From Bacteroidales bacterium (GTDB taxonomy: Bacteria; Bacteroidota; Bacteroidia; Bacteroidales; F082), in contig JAQVLA010000006.1 of assembly GCA_028704385.1 (NCBI GenBank), forward strand, positions 1 through 64,000: 64,000 nucleotides of DNA. Reading direction: 5' to 3'. The notes beneath the pieces were generated by a model. The model had not been told where the DNA came from, searched no databases, and saw only the letters and a program-made list of their open reading frames with translations. Positions 33,669-43,540 of the stretch are shown piece after piece; within the stretch, counting starts at the first letter, position 1, and each line of letters starts with the position of its first letter. A program made the translations under genes and the position numbers.

Positions 33669-34592
33669 ATGAATACTGAAATGGCCATAAGCGCAACTGC
33701 TATCTCAAAATTTTATCAAGACAAAAAAGCACTTGACAACCTAAGTTTTGAGATAATGAAGGGAAGTCTTTTTGGTTTTATCGGCCCTGACGGAGCCGGT
33801 AAAACCAGCCTTTTCAGAATTCTAAACAGCCTGCTTATACCTGATGAAGGAAAAGCAAACATATTGGGTTTCGACACCGTAAAAGACTACAGGCAAATCC
33901 GTCGGATCATTGGTTATATGCCAGGCAAATTTTCGCTCTATCAAGACTTAACAGTGGAAGAAAACCTGAAGTTTTTTGCCGGAATCTTCAACTCCACAAT
34001 CAGTAAAAACTATCACTTGATCGAAGATATTTACAATCATATTGAGCCTTTCAAAAACCGCAAAGCCGGACAACTATCGGGTGGGATGAAGCAAAAACTG
34101 GCACTTTCATGTGCCCTGATACACAAACCTGAGGTGTTAATACTTGACGAACCCACAACCGGTGTAGATGCTGTTTCGCGGGGCGAATTCTGGGAAATGC
34201 TACAAAAACTCAAATCCCAAAATATTACCATCCTGGTTTCGACCCCATATATGGACGAGGCTTCGCTTTGCGATGAAGTGGCTTTGATGCAGGAAGGCAA
34301 AATCATGCAACGTGCCACTCCGGAAAAAATTATTGAGGCCTTTGAGCAAACACTTTGGTCCGTTCAAAGCGACAATATGTTTAAGTTACTTTCACACCTA
34401 AACGACTTGCCTGAGATTAAACTGGCCTATCGCTCAGGAGATCATATCTGTTTCATACCCGAAATGCTGACATTTGAAGAAAAGAAATTGCTTGACCATC
34501 TGGAAAAAATTGGCCATCAATCATTGCATATTAGGCAGATAGAACCCACTATCGAAGATAGTTTTATTTTTCATATGCAATCCCAAAATTAA
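33669..34592 (+). CDS. ABC transporter ATP-binding protein, equivalent to the N-terminal half of YbhF
   Basis: A 307-aa ABC ATPase: Walker A GPDGAGKTSL (about 39-48), signature LSGGMKQKLALS (about 137-148) and Walker B VLILDEPTTGVD (about 157-168). The Asp in GPDGAGKT, instead of the usual Asn, is characteristic of the first ATPase domain of YbhF and is not a defect. It powers the two permeases downstream. E. coli YbhF carries both ATPase domains in one chain; here they are separate genes four bases apart. Confidence 0.9.
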   Translation: MNTEMAISATAISKFYQDKKALDNLSFEIMKGSLFGFIGPDGAGKTSLFRILNSLLIPDEGKANILGFDTVKDYRQIRRIIGYMPGKFSLYQDLTVEENLKFFAGIFNSTISKNYHLIEDIYNHIEPFKNRKAGQLSGGMKQKLALSCALIHKPEVLILDEPTTGVDAVSRGEFWEMLQKLKSQNITILVSTPYMDEASLCDEVALMQEGKIMQRATPEKIIEAFEQTLWSVQSDNMFKLLSHLNDLPEIKLAYRSGDHICFIPEMLTFEEKKLLDHLEKIGHQSLHIRQIEPTIEDSFIFHMQSQN

Positions 34593-34596
34593 TGTC

Positions 34597-35325
34597 ATGA
34601 AACCAGTGATTGAAGTAGAAAATCTGGTAAAGAAATTTGGCAATTTTGTTGCAAACGATTCCCTGACTTTTTCGGTATTTCCGGGAGAAATTTTTGGGTT
34701 TCTGGGAGCTAATGGGGCAGGAAAAACAACGACGATAAAAATTCTTTGTGGTCTTTCTTCTCCTACTTCCGGTAAGGTAAGTGTGGCCGGATTTGATGTA
34801 TACAGACAAAGTGAACAAATCAAAAGAAATATCGGCTATATGAGCCAGAAATTCTCCCTTTATGAAGATCTCAGCATCAACGAGAATTTCCAGTTTTATG
34901 GTGGCATATACGGCCTTAGCCGAAAAGAGATCAGGGAGCGGACAAAAACTTTGTTAAGTCGTTTGGATTTTCTGAAAGCTCAAAATGAGGTTTTGCGCAA
35001 TATCCCGCAAGGTTGGAAACAAAAGCTGGCCTTTTCGGTGGCGGTGATGCATCAGCCAAAGGTCGTATTTCTGGATGAGCCCACCGGAGGTGTTGACCCG
35101 ATAACCAGAAGGCAGTTTTGGGAATTGATTTACGAACAAGCGCACAATGGCACAACAATATTTGTGACTACACACTATATGGACGAAGCTGAATATTGCG
35201 GCAGGGTAAGCATTATGGTGGATGGCAGAATTGAAGCCCTTGATAGTCCCAAAGTTCTGAAAAATCAATTCGCGGTGAACAGTATGAATGAGGTTTTTGT
35301 GAAACTGGCACGTGCCACAAAATAA
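34597..35325 (+). CDS. ABC transporter ATP-binding protein, equivalent to the C-terminal half of YbhF
   Basis: A 242-aa ABC ATPase: Walker A GANGAGKTTTIKIL (about 34-47), Walker B VVFLDEPTGGVDP (about 152-164) and H-loop TTHYMDEAEYC. The signature is IPQGWKQKLAF instead of LSGGQ, as in the second ATPase domain of YbhF-type proteins, which supports a functional heterodimer with the preceding protein. The next gene starts eight bases after the stop. Confidence 0.9.
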   Translation: MKPVIEVENLVKKFGNFVANDSLTFSVFPGEIFGFLGANGAGKTTTIKILCGLSSPTSGKVSVAGFDVYRQSEQIKRNIGYMSQKFSLYEDLSINENFQFYGGIYGLSRKEIRERTKTLLSRLDFLKAQNEVLRNIPQGWKQKLAFSVAVMHQPKVVFLDEPTGGVDPITRRQFWELIYEQAHNGTTIFVTTHYMDEAEYCGRVSIMVDGRIEALDSPKVLKNQFAVNSMNEVFVKLARATK

Positions 35326-35332
35326 ATGCAGT

Positions 35333-36433
35333 ATGAAAGGATTTGTGATAAAAGAGTTTCTGCATATTTTTCGTGACTTTCGTACGCTTCTTATCCTGTT
35401 TGGGATGCCGATCGCACAGGTGCTGCTTTTCGGTTTTGCTATTACCAACGAGATTAATCATGCCAGTATTGCTGTTTTTGACAAAGCCAGAGATTCAAAG
35501 AGCCTTGAACTTCAACAAAAACTCACTGCTTCGGGCTATTTTGATATTAACATGCAACTCGACAACACAAAGGCAATTGAAAAAGCATTTCGTAGTGGCA
35601 AGGTAAAAGAGGTTGTGGTGATTCCTCCGCAATTCGGGAAAACGCTTGATTTAGGCCAACAAACTACAATTCAATTGATTAACGATGCCAGCGACCCCAA
35701 TACGGCCAATTTGATCAGCAGTTATACCTCTGCCATTTTGAGAGATTTTGCAGCCGATGCCAACCCACAATCCACCTTACTTCCGGTAGCAACAGAAACA
35801 ACCATGCTATACAACCCGGAACTGAAGGGAGTTTTTATGTTTGTCCCGGGCACAATAACCGTCCTGCTCATGCTGGTCTCGGCCATGATGACCTCAATTT
35901 CTATTGCACGTGAAAAAGAAATGGGTACAATGGAAGTCCTTTTGATCTCACCCCTTAAGCCTTATCAGATCATACTTGGAAAAGTATTGCCTTATGTTGT
36001 TTTTTCATTTGTTAACGCATCGGTAATTCTACTTATGGCTTACACTATTTTTGAAATGCCTGTTAATGGCAGCCTGATGCTACTGCTTGCCGAAACACTG
36101 CTCTTTATACTGATGGCCTTGGCAATGGGGCTTTTTATCTCAACTGTCAGCAACTCACAACAAACTGCCATGCTCCTGTCGATGTTTGCTTTGATGTTGC
36201 CAACCATCTTACTTTCAGGCTTCGTTTTTCCGGTCGAAAACATGCCGCTTGCCCTGCAATGGCTTAGTCATATCATGCCCAGCAAATGGTTTATCATTAT
36301 CGTGAAAAGCATCATGCTAAAAGGATTGGGAATAGCTTATATCTGGCAGGAGACTTTAATAATTCTGGCAATGGCAGTCATATTTATATTGTTAAGCATT
36401 AAAAAATTTGAGGTAAGATTAAATTTAAAATAA
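35333..36433 (+). CDS. ABC-2 type permease (YbhS/YbhR-like)
   Basis: A 366-aa ABC-2 permease with one N-terminal helix (LLILFGMPIAQVLLFGFAI), a periplasmic domain of about 150 residues, and five C-terminal helices. The conserved EKEMGTMEVLLISPLKPYQIILGK segment is the coupling region. The chosen ATG (MKGFVIKEFLHIFRDFRTLL) gives the typical start; an upstream GTG would overlap the ATPase gene and lacks homology. It pairs with the next permease. Confidence 0.88.
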   Translation: MKGFVIKEFLHIFRDFRTLLILFGMPIAQVLLFGFAITNEINHASIAVFDKARDSKSLELQQKLTASGYFDINMQLDNTKAIEKAFRSGKVKEVVVIPPQFGKTLDLGQQTTIQLINDASDPNTANLISSYTSAILRDFAADANPQSTLLPVATETTMLYNPELKGVFMFVPGTITVLLMLVSAMMTSISIAREKEMGTMEVLLISPLKPYQIILGKVLPYVVFSFVNASVILLMAYTIFEMPVNGSLMLLLAETLLFILMALAMGLFISTVSNSQQTAMLLSMFALMLPTILLSGFVFPVENMPLALQWLSHIMPSKWFIIIVKSIMLKGLGIAYIWQETLIILAMAVIFILLSIKKFEVRLNLK

Positions 36434-36438
36434 TCCTC

Positions 36439-37554
36439 ATGCGCACAGTAATCTTCATTTTGCAAAAGGAATTCCGACAGGTTTTCAGGGATAAACTAAT
36501 GTTGCCTATCATTTTTATTGTGCCGGTCGTACAACTGCTGATCTTATCCTACACCGCCACCTTCGAAATAAAAAATACCCGGATAGTAATTGTTGACCTA
36601 GATCATAGTCAGCGATCGCGCGAGTTGGTTTTTCATTTCGAGAGCTCTTCTTTCTTCAAAATAGTGAGCCGGCAACAGAATTATCAACTAGCTTCAGAAT
36701 GGCTAAAAAACGGCGATGCAGATCAGGTGATCGTAATAGGTGCTGATTTTGAAAAGGCAATTGAAGCCAACCAATCGGCTAAAATATTACTCGTGACAGA
36801 TGCCATCAACGGATCGGCTGCCAGCCTGATGAATGCTTACGCCCAGCAGGTGATTCAGGGTTTTAACAAAAACATACTTACCGAAAAAATGCCGTTCACG
36901 ACAAACAAAGGCACCTTATCGGCTGAGCCCTTGTTTTGGTATAATCCCAAACTGAATTATGTCACCTATATGGTTCCGGGTATTCTGGTTTTGCTGGTAA
37001 CCATTATTGGTTTTTTCCTTTCGGGAATGAATATCGTGAAAGAAAAAGAAATGGGCACCATTGAACAGATCAATGTTACGCCCATCAAAAAATGGCAGTT
37101 TATCACTGGCAAGCTCCTGCCTTTCTGGCTGATCGCGCTTTTTGAACTGGTTTTTGGATTAGGTATTGCCAAGTTGGTTTTTGATATCCCGTTCTTGGGT
37201 AGTTTCCCTTTGTTAATGGGTGTTGCAGCAGTTTATTTACTTGTTATTCTGGCAATGGGTTTGCTCGTTTCCACACTTTCTGACACCATGCAACAATCGA
37301 TGTTTATTTCCTGGTTTTTTCTGGTGATCTTTATTCTGATGAGCGGATTGTTTACGCCCATCGAAAGTATGCCTGCCTGGGCGCAATGGTTTAACAAAAT
37401 CAATCCGATAGCCTATTTTATCACTATCAACCGGATGATCATGCTCAAAGGTTCAGATTTTTTCGATTTTTCAGAATTGTTTTATGCTTTGTCCGGCTAT
37501 GCTGTTGTCATGCTTTTGCTTGCCGTAAATCGTTATAAAAAAGTGAAAGCCTGA
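36439..37554 (+). CDS. ABC-2 type permease (YbhR/YbhS-like)
   Basis: A 371-aa ABC-2 permease homologous to the preceding one (EKEMGTIEQINVTPIKKWQFITGKLLPFW). It has the same layout of one N-terminal helix, a periplasmic domain and five C-terminal helices. Last gene of the efflux operon; five bases separate it from its partner. Together with the TolC, HlyD and two ATPase proteins it should form a complete tripartite exporter, possibly for cationic drugs as in E. coli YbhGFSR. Confidence 0.88.
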   Translation: MRTVIFILQKEFRQVFRDKLMLPIIFIVPVVQLLILSYTATFEIKNTRIVIVDLDHSQRSRELVFHFESSSFFKIVSRQQNYQLASEWLKNGDADQVIVIGADFEKAIEANQSAKILLVTDAINGSAASLMNAYAQQVIQGFNKNILTEKMPFTTNKGTLSAEPLFWYNPKLNYVTYMVPGILVLLVTIIGFFLSGMNIVKEKEMGTIEQINVTPIKKWQFITGKLLPFWLIALFELVFGLGIAKLVFDIPFLGSFPLLMGVAAVYLLVILAMGLLVSTLSDTMQQSMFISWFFLVIFILMSGLFTPIESMPAWAQWFNKINPIAYFITINRMIMLKGSDFFDFSELFYALSGYAVVMLLLAVNRYKKVKA

Positions 37555-37627
37555 TTGTGTTAATCACTGTTAGCTATTGTGCTTACATCAATCAAAACAA
37601 GCTTAAAAAATCAATGAATTCCCCTGT

Positions 37628-38773
37628 TTAGCACCCGATATGTCTTGAGATTACAAGCCGTTGTATTTCGGAAGTTCCTTCGCCAATCTGCAACAGCCGC
37701 TGATCGCGATAAAAGCGTTCCACATCATAGTCTTTCATCAGGCCATAACCTCCGTGAATCTGAACGGCTTCATCAGCCACCTCCTTCGCTATTTCGGAAC
37801 AGTAAAGCTTTGACATCGCTGCTTCTAACCCAAAAGGCCGGCCTTCGTCTTTGAGCCAGCAGGCTTTGTAGAGCAGGTTGCGCGCCAGTTCAATCTTCAT
37901 AGCCATATCAGCCAGCTTAAAGGCGTTGATTTGAAATTTGGAGATGGGCTGTCCGAACTGCTTTCGTTCTTTTGCATATGCCAGGGCAAGCTCATAGGCT
38001 CCTTGTGCAGCACCCAAACCCATAGCCGCAATTGACAACCTTCCGGCATCAAGGGTCGAAAGCATGATTTTGGAGCCCTGCCCTATCTCGCCCAACAGAT
38101 TTTCTTTTGGAACTCGTACATCATCAAAGTACAACTCGGCAGTATCCGATGCACGCCACATCATCTTGTTGTGCATCTGAACCCTTTTGAAACCTTTGGT
38201 ATTGCCTTCAACCAGGATGGTTGTAAATTGTTTTTTACCATCCTTTTCACCCGAAACAGCTTGCACGGTAGTGCCAATATTCAGGCTTGAAGCCCCATTG
38301 GTGATAAAAATCTTGGAACCATTAATCACCCATTCATCATTTTGAATCTCGGCAGTGGTTTTCGATCCACGGGAATCGGAACCTGCACCGGGTTCGGTAA
38401 GTCCAAAGCTCCAAAGGGCTTCTCCGGTACAAAGCTGAGGAAGGTATTTCATTTTCTGGTCTTCGGTTCCATAGTAGTACAAAGGTCCAATACCCAGTGA
38501 ATTGTGAGCAGCAAGAGTAGCTGCCTGTGAACCGTCGATACGTGCAAGCTCTTCAACAGCAATGATATATGCGAGCGTGTCGAGACCCTGACCCCCATAC
38601 TTTTCGGGCAGATACATCCCAAAAAGACCCAATTCACCCATGCGTTTGGTGAGTGCCGGCGAAAACTCAGCCTTTTCGTCCAGTTGTTGTGCAACAACTT
38701 TAATTTCGCGTTCGGCAAACTCACGAACGGTTTCACGAATCATTTTGTGTTCTTCTGAAAGATCGAAATTCAT
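37628..38773 (-). CDS. Acyl-CoA dehydrogenase of the leucine degradation operon
   Basis: A 381-aa FAD acyl-CoA dehydrogenase with family signatures (ALWSFGLTEPGAGSDSRG near 120-140 and QIHGGYGLMKDYDVERFYRD near 340-360). It sits last in an operon with methylcrotonyl-CoA carboxylase genes, where isovaleryl-CoA dehydrogenase is expected. However, the C-terminal motif is IGEGTSEIQR, with Glu at the position used as catalytic base by short- and medium-chain enzymes; isovaleryl-CoA dehydrogenases usually have Gly/Ala there and use a Glu elsewhere. Function in isovaleryl-CoA or a related short-chain acyl-CoA oxidation is therefore likely but the exact substrate is open. Confidence 0.9.
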   Translation of the reverse strand: MNFDLSEEHKMIRETVREFAEREIKVVAQQLDEKAEFSPALTKRMGELGLFGMYLPEKYGGQGLDTLAYIIAVEELARIDGSQAATLAAHNSLGIGPLYYYGTEDQKMKYLPQLCTGEALWSFGLTEPGAGSDSRGSKTTAEIQNDEWVINGSKIFITNGASSLNIGTTVQAVSGEKDGKKQFTTILVEGNTKGFKRVQMHNKMMWRASDTAELYFDDVRVPKENLLGEIGQGSKIMLSTLDAGRLSIAAMGLGAAQGAYELALAYAKERKQFGQPISKFQINAFKLADMAMKIELARNLLYKACWLKDEGRPFGLEAAMSKLYCSEIAKEVADEAVQIHGGYGLMKDYDVERFYRDQRLLQIGEGTSEIQRLVISRHIGC

Positions 38774-38791
38774 ACGTTTGATTTTATCTGG

Positions 38792-40804
38792 TTAGTCTTT
38801 TACAATGGGCTGCAGGTGTACCAATTGAGTTTTGGCATCCACCATATCGTCCTTTTTCACATTAATAACATCAACGAAGGCATCAAAAGGTGCCAGGATG
38901 TTGTTCTCCATTTTCATTGCTTCCACAACAATTAAAACAGCTCCTCTGTTCACTTGTTGCCCCTCTATAATATTTATCTGGATTACCTTGCCGGGCATCG
39001 GAGCAAACAAACTGCCCTCTTCTGTAACAGCACTTGAATGTCCGTAATCCAGCTGCTCATTCAATTCGTCCAGGCGTTCGCAATTAAAAATAGTTCCATC
39101 ATACTGTACCAGCCATCTTCCTTCTGCATCCTTTGATACTGCTGCCTGATAGCTTTGTCCCTCCTGCTTGTACTGCATGATCAGCCCGTCCCAGGAGCTG
39201 AATTTTAGATCAAATGTCTTATTATCAAATTCAATAAGGAGTTGGCCGGATGAATGATTTTGCAGCTTTCCTGTCATACTATTCTCACCAACCCGAACGG
39301 GGATTTCCATATCATTTCGCCAATAACCAATCTCCTGCCAAACGTTTGCCGGCTCAATACCCTCTAACGACTGATAGTTGAGATTATGCAACAAAAATGT
39401 GGCTGCAATAAATTCATGATCAGTCTGCTTTTCACTTTCAAGGCTTCGGTTTATAAGCGTATCAAGGTGTGCATCACAAAAACCGGTACTGATTTTATTA
39501 TTGAGGTAAGCTTCATTTTGCAAAACAGCCATCAAAAATGGAATATTGGTATGAATGCCATGAATCACGTAGTTCTTCAATGCATCCAGGCAAGTACGGA
39601 TCGCTTCAGAACGGTCTGTGCCATAACCAATTAACTTACTGATCATTGGATCGTACTGCGAATGCACGGTAGCAGCATTATTGAGGCTGCTGTCGATACG
39701 TATGTTTTCTGTGTCGGGTTCGCGATAAGCCAGTATTTCACCAGGCGAAGGCATAAACTGCTGCGATGGATTTTCAGCATATATACGACATTCAACGGCA
39801 TGACCACATTGTCTGATATCGGCTTGTTGATAACGCAGAGGTTCGCCCTGCGTTATCAACACTTGTTCCTCAATCAGGTCAACACCTGTAACCAATTCTG
39901 TAACAGGATGTTCTACCTGAATACGAGTGTTCATCTCCAGAAAATAAAAATTAAGTTGAGCATCCACCAAAAACTCAATCGTACCAGCACTTTGATAACC
40001 AATTTTTTTACAAACAGCCACTGCAGCCTCACCCATTTTTTGTCGTACCTCAGGACTGAGTGTAGGTGAAGGAGATTCTTCTATAATCTTTTGATAACGC
40101 CGCTGTATGCTGCATTCGCGCTCAAACAGGTGAATCACATTGCCGTGATGATCCGCCAGCACCTGAATTTCGATATGACGTGGATTCTCGATAAACTGCT
40201 CAATATAAATTGTGCCATCCCCAAAATAATTCTGTGCTTCACGGGCTGTTGATTCTAAAATCTGAGGCAGCTCATCTGCATTTCTGACGATGCGCATTCC
40301 TTTGCCACCGCCACCGGAAGCTGCCTTTACGAGTAACGGAAAAGGTAATTGAGCTGCATTTTGCAGGAGCTCATCAGGATTACCGGTGATTCCTTTGGTA
40401 ACCGGAAGGCCTGCATCAACGGCGTACTGGCGAGCAGTTATCTTGTTGCCCATCAATGCAATAGATTGTTCAGTAGGCCCAATAAAGCTGATGCCATTGA
40501 GTGCACAGGCTTTGGTGAGTAAAGGACTTTCTGACAGGAAACCATAGCCCGGATGAACGGCCTGTGCTCCGGCACTTTTTGCAGCTGAGATTATTTTTTC
40601 CACGTTTAAGTAAGTATCGGCAAGTGTGCCGCTCCCCAGTGAAATGCTTTCATCGGCCATGCTAACATGCAAGGCTTTTTCATCGTTATCAGCATAAACA
40701 GCAACCGAACGAATGTTCATCCTGCGGAGTGTACGCATAATACGCACAGCGATCTCTCCGCGATTGGCAATCAGTATTTTCTTGAATTTCAACTTTTCCT
40801 TCAT
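38792..40804 (-). CDS. Methylcrotonyl-CoA carboxylase alpha subunit (biotin carboxylase with BCCP)
   Basis: A 670-aa biotin-dependent carboxylase subunit. The biotin carboxylase domain (residues ~7-450) begins KILIANRGEIAVRIMRTLRRM and has an ATP-grasp glycine loop PLLVKAASGGGGKGMRIV. A linker/BT domain follows, then a C-terminal biotinyl domain with the biotinylated lysine in EAMKMENN (near 631). It makes carboxybiotin for transfer to methylcrotonyl-CoA by the beta subunit. Its start overlaps the hydratase stop by four bases. A propionyl- or acetyl-CoA role is less likely given the MCC-type beta subunit in the same operon. Confidence 0.92.
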   Translation of the reverse strand: MKEKLKFKKILIANRGEIAVRIMRTLRRMNIRSVAVYADNDEKALHVSMADESISLGSGTLADTYLNVEKIISAAKSAGAQAVHPGYGFLSESPLLTKACALNGISFIGPTEQSIALMGNKITARQYAVDAGLPVTKGITGNPDELLQNAAQLPFPLLVKAASGGGGKGMRIVRNADELPQILESTAREAQNYFGDGTIYIEQFIENPRHIEIQVLADHHGNVIHLFERECSIQRRYQKIIEESPSPTLSPEVRQKMGEAAVAVCKKIGYQSAGTIEFLVDAQLNFYFLEMNTRIQVEHPVTELVTGVDLIEEQVLITQGEPLRYQQADIRQCGHAVECRIYAENPSQQFMPSPGEILAYREPDTENIRIDSSLNNAATVHSQYDPMISKLIGYGTDRSEAIRTCLDALKNYVIHGIHTNIPFLMAVLQNEAYLNNKISTGFCDAHLDTLINRSLESEKQTDHEFIAATFLLHNLNYQSLEGIEPANVWQEIGYWRNDMEIPVRVGENSMTGKLQNHSSGQLLIEFDNKTFDLKFSSWDGLIMQYKQEGQSYQAAVSKDAEGRWLVQYDGTIFNCERLDELNEQLDYGHSSAVTEEGSLFAPMPGKVIQINIIEGQQVNRGAVLIVVEAMKMENNILAPFDAFVDVINVKKDDMVDAKTQLVHLQPIVKD

Positions 40805-41595
40805 AGCATCCAGTTGGGTTTTCGTTTTGCAAAAAAAGCCGCAAGTCCTTCCTGTCCTTCCTCCGAAGCGCGGCGATCTGCAATTTGCTTTGTAGTGAAT
40901 TTTGTTAGTTCATCTTTGTGCCCTTGCAAATGGACCACTGTGCGGATGAGTGTTTTGCACGCTTCAAGAGCCTGGGGTGCGCTACTCAATAATTGATTGA
41001 CGATGCCGGTAACGCATTCTTCTTTGCGCTCGTCAGAAAACATCTGATTGACCAATAAAAAACGATAGGCCTCTTGTGCCGAAAATTTTCTTCCGGTCAG
41101 CATCAGCTCGCGGGCAGCGGCTTCGCCACAGCGGGCAATCACAAAAGGGGCAATAGTAGCCGGTGTAATTCCCAGTTTTACTTCGCTGAATGCAAAAAAA
41201 GTTTCTTCATGAGCCAAAACGATATCGCAGGCAGCAGCAAGTCCGTTTGCGCCGCCATATACAGCACCATGCAGCACAGCAACTACGGGTTTTGGGCAAT
41301 TTTTTACTGTTTGAAATAGTTTGGCAAGGGATTGTGCATCCCGGAGATTTTCTTCATAACCAAAAGCAGCTATCTCTTTCATATAATTCAGGTCAGCACC
41401 TGCACTAAACGAAGGGCCGTTGCCACTTAGGATTACCAGCCTTGTCCCTTCCTGAGCGCCTAATATCTCGAAAACCGTGGTAAGCTCAGTAATCATTTCA
41501 GGATTAAAGGCATTGTGTTTTTCAGGACGATTGAGTATCACATTGGCAATGCCATCACTTTTTTGAAGAAGGATTGTATGAAAAACTTTTTCCAT
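40801..41595 (-). CDS. Enoyl-CoA hydratase family, probable methylglutaconyl-CoA hydratase
   Basis: A 264-aa crotonase-fold enzyme. The oxyanion-hole segments are SFSAGADLNYMKEIAAFG (about 62-79) and AVLHGAVYGGANGLAAACDIVLA (about 105-127), with EVKLGITPATIAPFV after. Located between the carboxylase alpha and beta genes with a 4-base overlap and a 3-base gap, it fits the LiuC step, hydration of 3-methylglutaconyl-CoA to HMG-CoA in leucine degradation. Confidence 0.88.
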   Translation of the reverse strand: MEKVFHTILLQKSDGIANVILNRPEKHNAFNPEMITELTTVFEILGAQEGTRLVILSGNGPSFSAGADLNYMKEIAAFGYEENLRDAQSLAKLFQTVKNCPKPVVAVLHGAVYGGANGLAAACDIVLAHEETFFAFSEVKLGITPATIAPFVIARCGEAAARELMLTGRKFSAQEAYRFLLVNQMFSDERKEECVTGIVNQLLSSAPQALEACKTLIRTVVHLQGHKDELTKFTTKQIADRRASEEGQEGLAAFFAKRKPNWML

Positions 41596-41598
41596 AGC

Positions 41599-43206
41599 TT
41601 ACATTCTAAACACCCCAAATTGCTGTTCGGGGAATGGGTTGTTACGCGAAGCTGCAATACCAATAGCCAATATTTTTCTGGTATCTGCCGGATCAATGAT
41701 GCCATCATCCCACAGCCGGGCAGTGCTATAATAAGCTGATCCTTCGCGCTCATATTTTTCGAGAATAGGCTTTCTGAGGGCTTCAATTTCTTCCGGTGTC
41801 ATATCAATTCCTTTGGCCTTAAGTTGATCTTGTTTAACTGTTGCCAGCACATTGGCTGCCTGCTCGCCGCCCATCACGGAAATTTTTGCGTTAGGCCACA
41901 TAAATAGCAGTCGCGGACCAAAGGCACGACCGGCCATGCCATAGTTTCCGGCTCCAAACGAACCACCAAAAATCACAGTAAACTTGGGGACATTGGCATT
42001 AGAAACAGCATGAACCATTTTGGCTCCGTCTTTGGCAATGCCTCCCCGCTCAAAATCCTTGCCTACCATAAAACCAGTAATATTCTGCAGGAAAATCAGT
42101 GGAATTTTACGTGAAGTACACAACTGAATAAAATGTGTAGCTTTAAGTGCTGATTCAGAAAACAATACACCATAATTTGCGATAATACCCACGGGAAATC
42201 CCATGATGTGGGCAAAACCCGTAATCACTGTAGTGGCATAACGCGCTTTAAATTCCTGAAAACGCGAGCCATCCACGATACGAGCAATAATTTCGCGAGG
42301 ATCAACTTGCTTACGCAGATCGAGTGGTGCAATACCATAAAGTTCTTCAGGATCATAAAGCGGTTCATCCGGCTCAATGATATCAAGTGTTTGGATGCTT
42401 TTTGGTTTTAGGTTTTCGAAGATATTCCGGCAAATTTGTATGGCATGTGTATCGTTCTCGGCAAAATGGTCGGCCACACCCGAAATAGCAGTATGCACCT
42501 CAGCTCCGCCCAGTTCTTCTGCTGTTACCTCCTCGCCTGTGGCAGCTTTTACGAGTGGCGGGCCTCCAAGAAAAATCGTGCCTTGATTTTTAACGATGAT
42601 CGTTTCATCACTCATGGCCGGAACATACGCGCCTCCAGCCGTACAACTTCCCATTACAATGGCCACCTGTGCCAGCCCCATGGCCGACATACGTGCCTGG
42701 TTATAGAAAAAGCGACCAAAATGATCCCTGTCAGGAAAAACGGTATCCTGCTCGGGCAAAAAGGCACCTCCCGAATCGACCATATAAACGCAGGGCAGAC
42801 CGTTTTCCATGGCAATCTCCTGTGCACGGAGATGCTTTTTGATGGTGTATTGCATATAGGTGCCGCCTTTTACGGTAGCATCATTGGCAATTATAACAGT
42901 TTCGCGCCCGTGAATTACTCCTATTCCTGTGACAATTCCGGCAGAAGGAAATTCATTTTTGTAGAGATCGTAAGCTGCCATCGGTGAAAGCTCAAGAAAG
43001 GGAGTGTTTTTATCAATCAAGAGGTTGATACGTTCGCGAGCCAGTAGTTTGTCGCGTGATTTATGCTTTTCAACGGCTTCGGGACTTCCCCCCGAAATGC
43101 TTTGCTTCAGGCGTTGACGATAGGTTTTTAATAATACTTCAAAAGCTTTTTTGTTTGCCTGAAAAGCATCCGATGTAGTGTCAATCTTAGATTGTATGGT
43201 GTACAA
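41599..43206 (-). CDS. Methylcrotonyl-CoA carboxylase beta subunit
   Basis: A 535-aa carboxyltransferase subunit with the MCC-type signatures [51 protein letters not shown] and [17 protein letters not shown] in the N-terminal half. The second crotonase-like half follows ([24 protein letters not shown]). These are specific enough to separate it from propionyl-CoA carboxylase beta. First gene of the operon. HMG-CoA lyase, the last enzyme of the pathway, is encoded 7 kb away. Confidence 0.93.
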   Translation of the reverse strand: MYTIQSKIDTTSDAFQANKKAFEVLLKTYRQRLKQSISGGSPEAVEKHKSRDKLLARERINLLIDKNTPFLELSPMAAYDLYKNEFPSAGIVTGIGVIHGRETVIIANDATVKGGTYMQYTIKKHLRAQEIAMENGLPCVYMVDSGGAFLPEQDTVFPDRDHFGRFFYNQARMSAMGLAQVAIVMGSCTAGGAYVPAMSDETIIVKNQGTIFLGGPPLVKAATGEEVTAEELGGAEVHTAISGVADHFAENDTHAIQICRNIFENLKPKSIQTLDIIEPDEPLYDPEELYGIAPLDLRKQVDPREIIARIVDGSRFQEFKARYATTVITGFAHIMGFPVGIIANYGVLFSESALKATHFIQLCTSRKIPLIFLQNITGFMVGKDFERGGIAKDGAKMVHAVSNANVPKFTVIFGGSFGAGNYGMAGRAFGPRLLFMWPNAKISVMGGEQAANVLATVKQDQLKAKGIDMTPEEIEALRKPILEKYEREGSAYYSTARLWDDGIIDPADTRKILAIGIAASRNNPFPEQQFGVFRM

Positions 43207-43540
43207 AATATTCCTTTTAATTGTTTTTTAATAAATGGTTTAGTTTCCCGAATGAAAACAGCCCAGGGTTTTCGATTGGGTAAAAGTATGAAATTTATTT
43301 TAGAGTGATCAGGGATAAAATATTACCCTAGAAATTGTCCACAGGCAAATCATACCCACAAACCTCAAATAGAAAATTGCAAAAAGATCACTTCTTAATT
43401 GAAGATTTGTAAAGAGAATATCCTGGGATTAAATTCTTACCGGCCGTAAAAGAGCAGACACCTCAAACAATCAAACTGCATCAACATAAAAACATGATTT
43501 TGGCAGGCAGGCAAGGTTTGCCACAAACAAGCATTACTTC
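43207..43540. other. Intergenic region between the leucine operon and pstB
   Basis: No gene seen. It must contain the promoter of the leucine-degradation operon (towards the left); TAAAAGTA near 43277 is one mismatch from a reversed -7 box. Near the pstB end a small palindrome GGCAAGGTTTGCC (43512-43524) may be part of a pst terminator, but the following T-run is poor. Confidence 0.4.

Noticed and set aside
33669-34592. Asp instead of Asn in the Walker A region (GPDGAGKT) of the first ABC ATPase
   Set aside because: It first looked like a defect, but the GPDGAGKT form is normal for the first ATPase domain of YbhF-type proteins and the other motifs are intact.
34597-35325. Missing LSGGQ signature in the second ABC ATPase
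   Set aside because: The IPQGWKQ form is usual for the second half of YbhF-like pairs, so it is not evidence of decay.
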